From the NCBI RefSeq assembly GCF_000576635.1, contig NZ_AVFL01000022.1, forward strand, positions 1 to 64,000: DNA of 64,000 bases, given 5' to 3'. The stretch is from Skermanella stibiiresistens SB22. Lineage in GTDB: Bacteria; Pseudomonadota; Alphaproteobacteria; Azospirillales; Azospirillaceae. Every line of letters starts with the position of its first letter. Within the stretch, counting starts at the first letter, position 1. Below are positions 21,135 to 34,009 of this stretch, piece by piece. A program made the position numbers and the translations under genes. Under the pieces are notes generated by a model. That model was given only the letters and a program-made list of their open reading frames with translations. It was not told where the DNA came from and ran no database searches.

Positions 21135-21183
21135 TTGACATACGGCGCGTATGTGATTTTATATCCACATACGGAGCGTATAT
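21135..21183 (+). promoter_or_regulatory. Promoter of the ridA-family gene with two TetR operators
   Basis: TTGACA (21135-21140), a 17-base spacer and TTTATA (21158-21163) form a near-consensus promoter. Two palindromes, ACATACGGCGCGTATGT (21138-21154) and ACATACGGAGCGTATAT (21167-21183), lie on the spacer and on the start of transcription, centres 29 bases apart. Binding there would block RNA polymerase. Confidence 0.8.
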
Positions 21184-21248
21184 CAAGCGCCGCTCCGGAT
21201 GGCGAGCGCGAATGCGTTCGCGGCTTTCTGTGAACATGGAGTGGACCG

Positions 21249-21653
21249 ATGACCAAACGTGAAGCGATCTTCCCCGCCGGCCGGCAAGCGTTGTACGAGA
21301 TCCACAAATACTCGGCCGCGATCCGGTCGGGCGACCTGCTGTTCGTCTCGGGTCAGGTCGGCAGCCGCGAGGACGGATCGCCCGAACCCGTGTTCGAACG
21401 ACAGGTCCAACTCGCCTTCGACAATCTCGCGGCCGTGCTGAAGGCGGGTGGTTGCACCCTCGACGACATCGTCGACATCACAACCTTCCACACCGATCCG
21501 GCGACGCAATGGGACGCCATCACCGCGGTCAGAACCAAGGTATTCGGCGAGCAACCCTATCCCAACTGGACGGCGGTCGGCGTCAACTGGCTGGCGGGTT
21601 TCGATTTCGAGATCAAGGTCATCGCCCGCCTGCCGGAGCGGCCTGCCCAATAA
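21249..21653 (+). CDS. RidA/YjgF-family protein
   Basis: A 134-residue protein of the RidA (YER057c/UK114) family, trimeric deaminases of reactive enamine/imine intermediates or related hydrolases. Visible family features are GDLLFVSGQVG, QVQLAFDNLAAVLKAGGCTLDDIVDITTF and the C-terminal PNWTAVGVNWLAGFDFEIKVIA. The arginine that marks canonical RidA in the RxxV/P..A loop is not clear, so a divergent subgroup is likely. Transcription from a consensus promoter under the divergent TetR protein suggests a dedicated, inducible detoxification or catabolic role. Confidence 0.88.
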   Translation: MTKREAIFPAGRQALYEIHKYSAAIRSGDLLFVSGQVGSREDGSPEPVFERQVQLAFDNLAAVLKAGGCTLDDIVDITTFHTDPATQWDAITAVRTKVFGEQPYPNWTAVGVNWLAGFDFEIKVIARLPERPAQ

Positions 21654-21665
21654 CGGTGGTGGCGA

Positions 21666-23156
21666 TCACCAGCTGCGCAGGGCGCGCAGCATCGGGGTCT
21701 TCTTGGTCTGGTTGGCGGCCATCCGGGTCAGCAGGTGATCGAGCGCCGCGACCGCTTCCGCGACATGGGGACCCTTGTTCAGCATGACGCATTCGGCGCG
21801 GGCGGACATGGCGGCGTCGGTCATGTCGCCCCGCGTCGGCAAGCCTTTCTTGACCAGGCTCTCCAGCACCTGGGTCGCCCAGATGACCGGAACATGCGCG
21901 GCCTCGCACAGCCACAGGATCTCCTCCTGCATCTCCGCCAGCCGCTCGAACCCGATCTCGACGGCCAAGTCGCCCCGGGCGATCATCACCCCGAACGGCT
22001 GGCGCGACGCGGCTTGGACGATGATCTCCGGCAGGTTGCGGACGGCGACCGGGGTTTCGATCTTGGCGACCAGACCCAGGCTGTTCCAATCATCCGGTCG
22101 GCGCTTCGCCAGTTCGTCCTGGAGCAGGCGCACGTCGGCGCCGCTTCGGACGAAGGAATAGCCGATCAGATCGACCCGGCTGGCGATGAAGTCCAGACTC
22201 CGGCGGTCCTCGGCGGTGAGCGGCAGCAGGCCGAGATCGGTCGCGGGAAAGTTCAGTCCCTTTTCCGGCTTCGGCTTGAAGCCTTTGGGTCCCACCTGTT
22301 CGACGCGGACGACCACGCCGGCACCGTCCAGCCGCTCGACCACGCCGCCCAGCTTGCCGTCGTCGAGGAACACCGGATCGCCGACACGCAGCCGCCCGAC
22401 GATCTCCGCCGGTTCGCAGACCACTTGGAACGGATGCCGTTCGATCGGCGCGAAGCCGCCGGCGGTCAGCAGGATCCTGTCGCCGGAAACGATGCGCCGG
22501 TGGCCGCATTCGGCGGTCCTGACCTCGCCGGTCCGCACCTTCGGTCCGCCGAGGTCGGCCAGGATGCGGGCGCGCCGGCCCGTCGCCCGCTCCGCCGCGC
22601 GCAGGTTGCCGATCATCGCCGCCCAGACCTCCGGATCGTCATGGGCGCAGTTTATCCGGACCACCTCGGTGCCATTGCGCAACAGGGCGGCCAGCAGATC
22701 GGTGCCGTCCGCCGCCTCGGTCGGCAGGGTCACCATGATCCGGGTCACGCGTTCCCCCTCTTGGACCGGACCGAACAACTCGTCCGTGCCGGCGCGCAGC
22801 ATCCGGTCGCCGCGGAAGAAGGCGTGTGGCCGCGGATAGTGGCGCGGCACGCCGCCGGTGATGGCGGTCAGCGCGTTGATCGTGGCGTCCAGGTTCGCCA
22901 GCACGCGGCCTTCCGACCGGCCCAGCGAGGAGAGGCCGTAGGGCATCAGGTCGGCCTGGAGCGCGCGCAGGTCGCGGCGCCGCAGCGCCAGGTAATGCGC
23001 GAAGTTCAAGGCGCCGACCCGAAAGCGCCGTCGCTGGTCCCCGACCTTCCAGTCCCGCCAGATCGTCCGCCCCTCCGCGGCCACGGCGCGCCGCAGATCG
23101 CGGAGCGTGTCCAGGAGATCGGAGGGGGAGGGGATCGTTTCGGGTTCGTGTTTCAT
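21666..23156 (-). CDS. Atypical pyruvate kinase-like protein
   Basis: About 496 residues from MKHEPETIP (an ATG at 23198 adds 14). An N-terminal extension of about 120 residues with no recognised domain is followed by a pyruvate-kinase barrel: VVRINCAHDD, ADLGGPKVRTG, a partial B domain, VAKIETPVAVRNLPEI, MIARGDLAVEIGFERLAEMQEEILWLCEAAHVPVIWATQVLESL and LPTRGDMTDAAM. The C-terminal allosteric domain is absent; the protein ends soon after MLNKGPHVAEAV, where the usual SGET-type motif is replaced. The core lysine and acidic residues of the phosphoenolpyruvate site look present. It could be a genuine non-allosteric kinase or a repurposed relative. Confidence 0.85.
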   Translation of the reverse strand: MKHEPETIPSPSDLLDTLRDLRRAVAAEGRTIWRDWKVGDQRRRFRVGALNFAHYLALRRRDLRALQADLMPYGLSSLGRSEGRVLANLDATINALTAITGGVPRHYPRPHAFFRGDRMLRAGTDELFGPVQEGERVTRIMVTLPTEAADGTDLLAALLRNGTEVVRINCAHDDPEVWAAMIGNLRAAERATGRRARILADLGGPKVRTGEVRTAECGHRRIVSGDRILLTAGGFAPIERHPFQVVCEPAEIVGRLRVGDPVFLDDGKLGGVVERLDGAGVVVRVEQVGPKGFKPKPEKGLNFPATDLGLLPLTAEDRRSLDFIASRVDLIGYSFVRSGADVRLLQDELAKRRPDDWNSLGLVAKIETPVAVRNLPEIIVQAASRQPFGVMIARGDLAVEIGFERLAEMQEEILWLCEAAHVPVIWATQVLESLVKKGLPTRGDMTDAAMSARAECVMLNKGPHVAEAVAALDHLLTRMAANQTKKTPMLRALRSW

Positions 23157-23459
23157 CTGGACCGGCGTGGGTTGTTGGTGCGTCACGCTCCCTAGCACGT
23201 CTCCTTTACAGGTATGTGTCGCCCAGGCGTTTGAGTGCGGAAGCTAGCCACTCGAGAAGACGCATACCGTCGGATGGGAGCGTGCTGACGGGAGGGGCGA
23301 CCGCGCCGGCCGGAGCGGTCGCGGACATGAATTTTTGATGACGGTGGCGATGGCGGCGCGGGCGCGGATGTTGGGTCAGGGTGCCCGATGCCGCCGCGCG
23401 ACAGTGATCCGGGCGACGGCGACCCCTTGGACCAAGCTGAACCCCAGAGGAGGCGAATC

Positions 23460-23684
23460 ATGACCAAGACACCCGATATCACCAGCGGCGCTTTGAACAG
23501 CACGCCCCAAAAGAACGCCGAGGACGCCGAACGGCTGTTCGGGGCCGAGGATGGCGCCGAGGAAGGGGTTGAGGAGGGAGATGAGGCGCGGGAGGCGAAT
23601 CTGGCGTTGCGCAAGCGGCGCGAGGGCGGCGAGAACGCCTTGGGCGGCAGTCCGACCAGCGAACGCTTCGGCAGCCCGGATTGA
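23460..23684 (+). CDS. Small acidic hypothetical protein
   Basis: A 74-residue hydrophilic protein beginning MTKTPDITSGALNST, with a very strong Shine-Dalgarno (AGAGGAGGCGAATC before the ATG). The composition is dominated by Glu, Ala, Gly and Arg and looks intrinsically disordered; no family is recognised. A perfect 13-bp hairpin follows. The reading could be extended upstream to 23388, but the ribosome site decides the start. Confidence 0.6.
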   Translation: MTKTPDITSGALNSTPQKNAEDAERLFGAEDGAEEGVEEGDEAREANLALRKRREGGENALGGSPTSERFGSPD

Positions 23685-23725
23685 GGGTGATCCGTCGCTC
23701 TTATTCCGATACGGCTTGAACGGAT

Positions 23726-23759
23726 GGGGTGCGGAGCCATGCCAACGGCTCCGCACCCC
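23726..23759. terminator. Hairpin between convergent genes
   Basis: A perfect 13-bp stem (GGGGTGCGGAGCC with GGCTCCGCACCCC) around an 8-base loop, lying between the small acidic gene and the end of the large phosphoesterase gene. There is no T tract on either side, so termination may be Rho-assisted. Confidence 0.55.
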
Positions 23760-23791
23760 TGATCAGCCCCCCGCCTGTTTGGCCGATGACC

Positions 23792-29137
<5,346 letters not shown>

Positions 29138-29627
29138 CTTGGTTGGGCCTCCCTGGGGGCGGATTGTCGCCATGCCAGTGCCGAGACGTTGGCAAGGATT
29201 TGCCTAGTCTACGTGTGACGTATTGGCGAATATTTCAAATATAAAGTAAACACGCTGATATCGCCGCCGAGCAGATCAGCTGATCGACTGCGGAAAGTCA
29301 GGGAGAAAATGTCAGAGTGGTATTGCGTTATTATTACATGAGGAAGAAATTAACGGCGGAGACCTGCCAGTGTTAATACGATTAGATTGATTTTTGGGCT
29401 TGTCGTGTTGGCGGAGTTTCTCTTTTGCCGAAAGAGCGGGCTTGCTGCACGAAGGCTGGCAATTATCTTGCGGGACTCGCGCCTGCGGCCGATCGGAGCG
29501 GCGGACGCCTTGAAGACTAGGCGGCGGAATCCGGAATCGAGATTGACGTTGCCGCGGTAGCCGAAACTGGGAGAGGGCCGGATCAAGTTCCATTGGCGCT
29601 AACCTAGGAAGGTCGATTGATCCACTC
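29138..29627. other. Intergenic region upstream of the giant phosphoesterase
   Basis: About 490 bases, unusually A/T-rich near 29210-29400, which probably holds the promoter of the large gene. Minus-strand readings of 78 and 157 codons cross it but show no family likeness and run into the MITE-like element; I do not call them. Confidence 0.4.
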
Positions 29628-29841
29628 ATACCAACGGCACTAAACAATGACCGGTCGAATAGTTGTTCGCGTAGGTCGGGTAAAGCGCAGCGGCACCCGA
29701 CACCAACTCGCCTGCTTGTCGGGTGCCGCTGCGCTTTACCCGACCTACAATTCCGCCAGCTGGTTTCTTCATAACGAAACGGCACCCGACCTACTGTGGG
29801 ACGTTCGTTAGCAATCGGTCATTGTTTAGTGCCGTTGGTAT
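29628..29841. mobile_element. MITE-like element with 26-bp perfect terminal inverted repeats
   Basis: The 26 bases at 29628-29653 (beginning ATACCAACGGCACTAAAC) are an exact reverse complement of 29816-29841. The 214-bp element codes for nothing and holds copy 2 of the long inverted repeat. No clear target duplication is visible outside the ends; the TA within the outermost bases could be a TA target as used by IS630/mariner-type elements. The mobilising transposase is not in the window. Confidence 0.7.
29671..29748. repeat. Long intergenic inverted repeat, copy 2 (perfect)
   Basis: Two 32-base arms (29671-29702 and 29717-29748) are exact reverse complements around the 14-base loop CCAACTCGCCTGCT. 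It is the best-preserved of three copies and is inverted in orientation relative to copies 1 and 3, judged by the loop sequence. It lies inside the MITE-like element. Confidence 0.92.
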
Positions 29842-29993
29842 CAGGGCATCAATCCTCCAATATCGTCAGCCGCGGACTTGCGTGCCGATGGGGTGTTCCG
29901 GGCGTTGGGGGCACGGCTTGGCAAACCGCCCAGCCGCGCCGACCCGGATGCCGATCGCCCGTCGCATTCGGCGGGTCGAGGGATGCGACGCGA

Positions 29994-31694
29994 TCAGGCG
30001 GTCGCCGGACGCGGATCCAGGCCCGTGACGACTTCGCCGGCGGGTTCGATGACCACATCGCGATCGACCGAGCGCCGCTCGTCGGCGATGCGGTCGATCA
30101 GCAGGAAGATCCGTTCGGCGCTGCCCAGGATCGCTAGCAGGGACGCCCTTTCCGTCGGGGCCAGCCCCTCCAGCCTCAGGCATTGGCGCCGTAGGTCCGC
30201 CAGCCCGCCGATACGCTGTTCGGCCGTCAAGGACAGCCCGGTTCGGGACGCCGAGGGCAGCACGACCGACATCGCGTCGGACACCTGATCGAGGATGCCC
30301 TCGATCAGGTTCTTGCCCGCTGGCGAGAATTCCTCGCTCTTGACGCGCCGGGCGATCTGGTGAAGCGTCTCACCGAGGCTTTCGGCGAAATCGGCCTCCT
30401 CGATCAGGCTCGCCACCAGGTCCGCCTGGGAATAGGGCTGGCCCGGCTTCAGCAGCGTCGAGGCGAACACCCCGATGTCCCGGCTGAGATTGCCCAGATT
30501 GACATTGTGGGGCTGCGGGTCCTTCGGCGCGTCGGGCAGGCCCCGGGCGATGTCCAGATAGATCTTGCCCGCTCCCAGATGGCGCTCGATCTCGGCGCGA
30601 AGGGCGGGAACTCCCCGCGCGAGATCGCCCCGCAGGTTGGCCGCGAGATGCTTCGGCAGGGAGTAATCCTCGATGTCCTCCGACGCGTCGTGCCCGATGC
30701 GCGACAGCACGCGTTCGAAGACGCCGACGAAGGGGAACAGCAGCAGGGTGTTGAATATGTTGAAGAAGGTCGAATAGAGCCCGATCGCGACGGGGATCAG
30801 CGGAAAGGTCTCCTTACCGTTCACCATCATCGGGACGCCTGGATCGCCGCCGAACCACCCCATGGCGAAGCGCAGGACGTCCATCGAGACGAAGAAGAGC
30901 GGGATCGTCACCATGACGCCGATGATGTTGAACGATATGTGGGCGTAGGCCGCCCGCTTCGCGTTCTTCGATAGGTTCAGCGACGCGATCCAGGACGTGA
31001 TGGTCGTCCCCAGATCGGCGCCGAGGGAGAAGGCCACCGCGGTCTGCCAGTCCAGCACACCGGACGCGCCCAGCCCCATCACGATGCCGATGGTCGCCGA
31101 CGAGGAGTGGATCATCGCCGTGACCAGCGCCGCCGTCACGACGCAGGTCAGCAGCCCGACATAGTCGTCGGCCCGCAGGGTCGAGATCGCGGACATCACC
31201 TCCGGCATGGCGCGGAGCGGCTTCAGGCCGCCGGTCATCAGGTTGAGGCCGTAGAAGATCAGCGAGAAGCCCATGCAGGCCAGCGCGATGTTCTTCGTCC
31301 GATCGGATTTGGCGAAGATGTGGATGAGCGCGAAGAAGCCGGCCAGCAGCAGGCCCAGCGGACCGAGCGGCAGAGCGATCAGGCCATTCCCGAGCGTCGT
31401 TCCGATGTTCGCTCCCATGATCACGCTGATGGCGGGCCGCAGCCCGACCACGCCGGCGTTGACCATGCCGACGACCATGACGGTCATCGCCGTGGAGGAT
31501 TGGATGACGCCGGTGATGATGGTACCGGCGAAGACGCCCTTGATCGGTGTGCCCGCCAGTTTGGCCAGCAGGGACCGCATGCGGTTGGCGGCGACGGCTT
31601 GGATGCCGTTCGACATGAATTCCAGACCGAGCATGAAGATGCCAAGCCCGCCGATGACGGGTACGATGATCTGGGTGAAGATATCAACCTGCAT
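29994..31694 (-). CDS. Na/Pi-cotransporter family protein with PhoU-like tail
   Basis: A 566-residue membrane protein. The N-terminal half has two Na/Pi-cotransporter (NptA/PhoQ2-like) repeats with the QSSTA (GVIQSSTAMTVMVVGMVNAG) and SSSAT (MIHSSSATIGIVMGLGASG) motifs of SLC34-type transporters, and GANIGTT/GADLGTT signatures. From about residue 340 the protein is soluble and helical, like a PhoU domain that senses or regulates phosphate. It takes up phosphate with sodium at the inner membrane. It follows a PstS-like gene by 43 bases on the same strand and probably shares its transcript. Confidence 0.92.
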   Translation of the reverse strand: MQVDIFTQIIVPVIGGLGIFMLGLEFMSNGIQAVAANRMRSLLAKLAGTPIKGVFAGTIITGVIQSSTAMTVMVVGMVNAGVVGLRPAISVIMGANIGTTLGNGLIALPLGPLGLLLAGFFALIHIFAKSDRTKNIALACMGFSLIFYGLNLMTGGLKPLRAMPEVMSAISTLRADDYVGLLTCVVTAALVTAMIHSSSATIGIVMGLGASGVLDWQTAVAFSLGADLGTTITSWIASLNLSKNAKRAAYAHISFNIIGVMVTIPLFFVSMDVLRFAMGWFGGDPGVPMMVNGKETFPLIPVAIGLYSTFFNIFNTLLLFPFVGVFERVLSRIGHDASEDIEDYSLPKHLAANLRGDLARGVPALRAEIERHLGAGKIYLDIARGLPDAPKDPQPHNVNLGNLSRDIGVFASTLLKPGQPYSQADLVASLIEEADFAESLGETLHQIARRVKSEEFSPAGKNLIEGILDQVSDAMSVVLPSASRTGLSLTAEQRIGGLADLRRQCLRLEGLAPTERASLLAILGSAERIFLLIDRIADERRSVDRDVVIEPAGEVVTGLDPRPATA

Positions 31695-31737
31695 GGATCG
31701 TCCTTCCCTCGGGCCCGCGCGCGGGCACCGGTTTTCA

Positions 31738-32832
31738 TTATCGCTGGGTCGATTTCCAATAGGAACGGATCTGGCCGACGACCTCGTCGGGCAAGGGAAC
31801 GTAGCCGAGATCGACCGCGTCCCGCCGCCAGTGGGTCAGGGCGTCGTCGAAGAAACGGAGCGTCCTCGCCGAGGTTGGGCCCGTCTCCCGCGGCATCAGG
31901 ACGTGGACCGTGGCCGCTATGGGATAGGCACGCGGGTCGGTGGCGCCGGTGAGCAGGAGGTCGTGGTGCCGCGAACCCGCCCAATCGGCGCCGGCCGCCG
32001 CGGCGGCGATGGAATCGGGAGACGGCGCCCTGAACTCGCCCGCCCGGTTTTCGACCAGGGCTGCGGGCAGCCCATCGCGCCGCGCTTGCCCCACCTCGAC
32101 ATATCCGATGGAATTCCGGTCGGCGGCGACGCTCCGGACGATGCCGCCGCTGCCCTTGACGCCGCGCCCAACCGGCCATTTCAGTTCGGTGTCGACGCCG
32201 ACCCGCTCCCTCCAGTCGCCGCTGGCATCGGCGAGATAGGCCGCGAAGTTATAGGTGGTGCCGGAGCCATCGCCGCGATGGACGACATCGATCGGCGCGT
32301 CCGGTAGCGTGACGTCCGGATTGAGCGCCTTCAAGGCCGGATCGGACCAGGATGTCACCTTGCCCAGATAGATGTCGGCGAGCACCGCCCCGGACAGCCG
32401 CAGGGCGCCGTCGGCCACTCCTGGCAGGTTGAAGACCACCGCGACGCCGCCGGTCACGATGGGAAACTGCATGAGCTTGTGGCGATCGACCTCCTCGGCC
32501 GGCAGGGGCCGTTCGGAGGCGCCGAAATCCACCGCGCCGGCGATGACGCGCATGATGCCGCCAAGCGATCCCACCGGCTCATAATCGAGACCGCCGGCCC
32601 AGGGTGACAAGGGGGAACCCAGACCACCTTCGGGAGCGAGTGGGCCATCGAGCGAGGCGGCGATATCCATGCCGCTCTCTTCCACGGCCTGGAATTTGGC
32701 TCCCCACTGGCTCAGCAGGGGGAAGGCGAAAGTCGATCCCGCGCCGCTCAAAGCTTCGGCGCGTACTGGCGTTACCGATGCCAAGCATAACAGTAAAAGA
32801 ATGGGAAGCAGGCGTGGCATTGAGGCATCCAT
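31738..32832 (-). CDS. PstS-like phosphate-binding periplasmic protein
   Basis: A 364-residue protein with a signal peptide (MPRLLPILLLLCLASVTPVRA) and a PstS fold: ALSGAGSTFAFPLLSQWGAKF at the mature N-terminus, DFGASERPLP, VHRGDGSGTTYNF and the C-terminal LGYVPLPDEV. It binds phosphate in the periplasm. The Asp/Ser/Arg ligands of PstS are placed as expected. No pstC, pstA or pstB follows; the next gene is the Na/Pi cotransporter, an uncommon partner. A candidate Pho box lies about 60 bases before the start. Confidence 0.88.
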   Translation of the reverse strand: MDASMPRLLPILLLLCLASVTPVRAEALSGAGSTFAFPLLSQWGAKFQAVEESGMDIAASLDGPLAPEGGLGSPLSPWAGGLDYEPVGSLGGIMRVIAGAVDFGASERPLPAEEVDRHKLMQFPIVTGGVAVVFNLPGVADGALRLSGAVLADIYLGKVTSWSDPALKALNPDVTLPDAPIDVVHRGDGSGTTYNFAAYLADASGDWRERVGVDTELKWPVGRGVKGSGGIVRSVAADRNSIGYVEVGQARRDGLPAALVENRAGEFRAPSPDSIAAAAAGADWAGSRHHDLLLTGATDPRAYPIAATVHVLMPRETGPTSARTLRFFDDALTHWRRDAVDLGYVPLPDEVVGQIRSYWKSTQR

Positions 32833-32891
32833 CTACCTAGGTTCATCGACGGTCATCCTGATCGTCGATCCCGGTAGCGTAGATTTTCAGC

Positions 32892-32909
32892 GTGACAGTT
32901 CAGTGAACC
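32892..32909 (-). promoter_or_regulatory. Candidate Pho box upstream of the pstS-like gene
   Basis: On the minus strand GGTTCAC-TGAA-CTGTCAC has the 7-4-7 layout of a PhoB box. The second half matches CTGTCAY fully; the first matches only its last four positions. Position and neighbouring genes make it plausible. Confidence 0.4.
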
Positions 32910-33065
32910 TGCGGATGAAACGACGCGATTCATCACCGGTATACATCCACTGTTCCAAACCACTCCGCAATTTCAGGCGAGTGTGGGCATACCCAGCGGG
33001 TCCATGCCTCATTCGGGGTCCGTGGCTGGCAGGGTTCAGGGAACGACAGGCGCGCGGTTACGGGA

Positions 33066-33548
33066 CTATTCGTAGACGCCGATATAGGCGACCAACTCCT
33101 TGCCGGCGACCCGCTTGACGAAGGACGATTTCGGCTCGATCCGGTTGGACACGGGGTTGAGCCAGCGGTAGCTGACCCAGCCCTGGCCGCTGGCCTGGGC
33201 GACCTTCAGGATGTCCTGGACCATGGACTTGCCGTCGGGATCCTTTAGGTTGACGACCTTGTAACCCACGCTGGCGGGGCGGGGAGGGTAGACCAGCCAG
33301 GTTCCGGTGAAGTCGATCACGTTGACGTAGATCTCGCCGAACTTGAACTCACCTTCGGCGTTGAAGACCTCGCGGGCGGCGTCGATGCCCCGGGCCTCGA
33401 TCACCTCGGCGGCCCTGGCGGTCAGGATCTCGACCTCGGACCGGGTCGGCTTGAGGGTATCGGCGGAAGCGGCACCCGCGACCATCAGGATGCCGATGGC
33501 GGCGAGCCCGATCCCCCGGATCATGCCCATGACGGACAGGCGCATCAT
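33066..33548 (-). CDS. Secreted Cache-domain protein
   Basis: A 160-residue protein with a signal peptide (GMIRGIGLAAIGILMVAGAASA) and a single Cache domain: ARGIDAAREVFNAEGEFKFGEIYVNVIDFTGTWLVYPPRPASVGYKVVNLKDPDGKSMVQDILKVA then GQGWVSYRWLNP, close to single-Cache domains of chemoreceptors and kinases but free-standing. It may be a periplasmic ligand-binding partner. The start at 33548 has GGAG six bases upstream. No adjacent receptor gene is present. Confidence 0.85.
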   Translation of the reverse strand: MMRLSVMGMIRGIGLAAIGILMVAGAASADTLKPTRSEVEILTARAAEVIEARGIDAAREVFNAEGEFKFGEIYVNVIDFTGTWLVYPPRPASVGYKVVNLKDPDGKSMVQDILKVAQASGQGWVSYRWLNPVSNRIEPKSSFVKRVAGKELVAYIGVYE

Positions 33549-34009
33549 TCGATCTCCACACCGGTGTGCCGGAGTGACGATGTCCAGCATCGGCGGCTTC
33601 GGCGTTCGGCCCTTGGTGATAATACGAAAGACATAGATGTCAAGGCGATTGCGGCTTCGATCGAGGGACGGCACCCATTGGCTGCGGATATTTACTTTGT
33701 TGTCCAAACTAATCATCCCGTGCGTTGGACGCTTTCCAAGCATGGCTCCAGCAATTGATATCGTTTGAAAATGAATCCCATGTCGCGGCGCGGTGTCGAA
33801 CGCCGAAATTGGGTGTCGCCCGTCCGCGCGGGACTGTCGCACCTCTTCCCGGGGCCGGCGCGCCTTTTTTCATGGACACAGGGAAGTGGCGGGAGGACCA
33901 TCGATTCCACGAACACGGTAGCGGGTCGACGACGTCCACGGCCGTCGCTTCACGAACGGCCGAACCCGCGGACGCCCCGATCCGATACAACGGTAGTGGG
34001 AGGTTCCGA
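33549..34009. other. Intergenic region upstream of the EF-G-like gene
   Basis: About 460 bases between divergent genes. A frame upstream of the EF-G-like start is open to 33725 but its residues look non-coding. It must contain both promoters; I see no clear sites. Confidence 0.4.

Noticed and set aside
29312-29785. A 157-codon minus-strand frame as a gene or transposase fragment
   Set aside because: It runs through the MITE-like inverted repeats, has no transposase motif, and shows biased composition without recognisable domains.
33725-34009. A 95-residue N-terminal extension of the EF-G-like protein
   Set aside because: A strong GGGAGG ribosome site precedes the internal ATG at 34010 and the upstream residues resemble no EF-G sequence.
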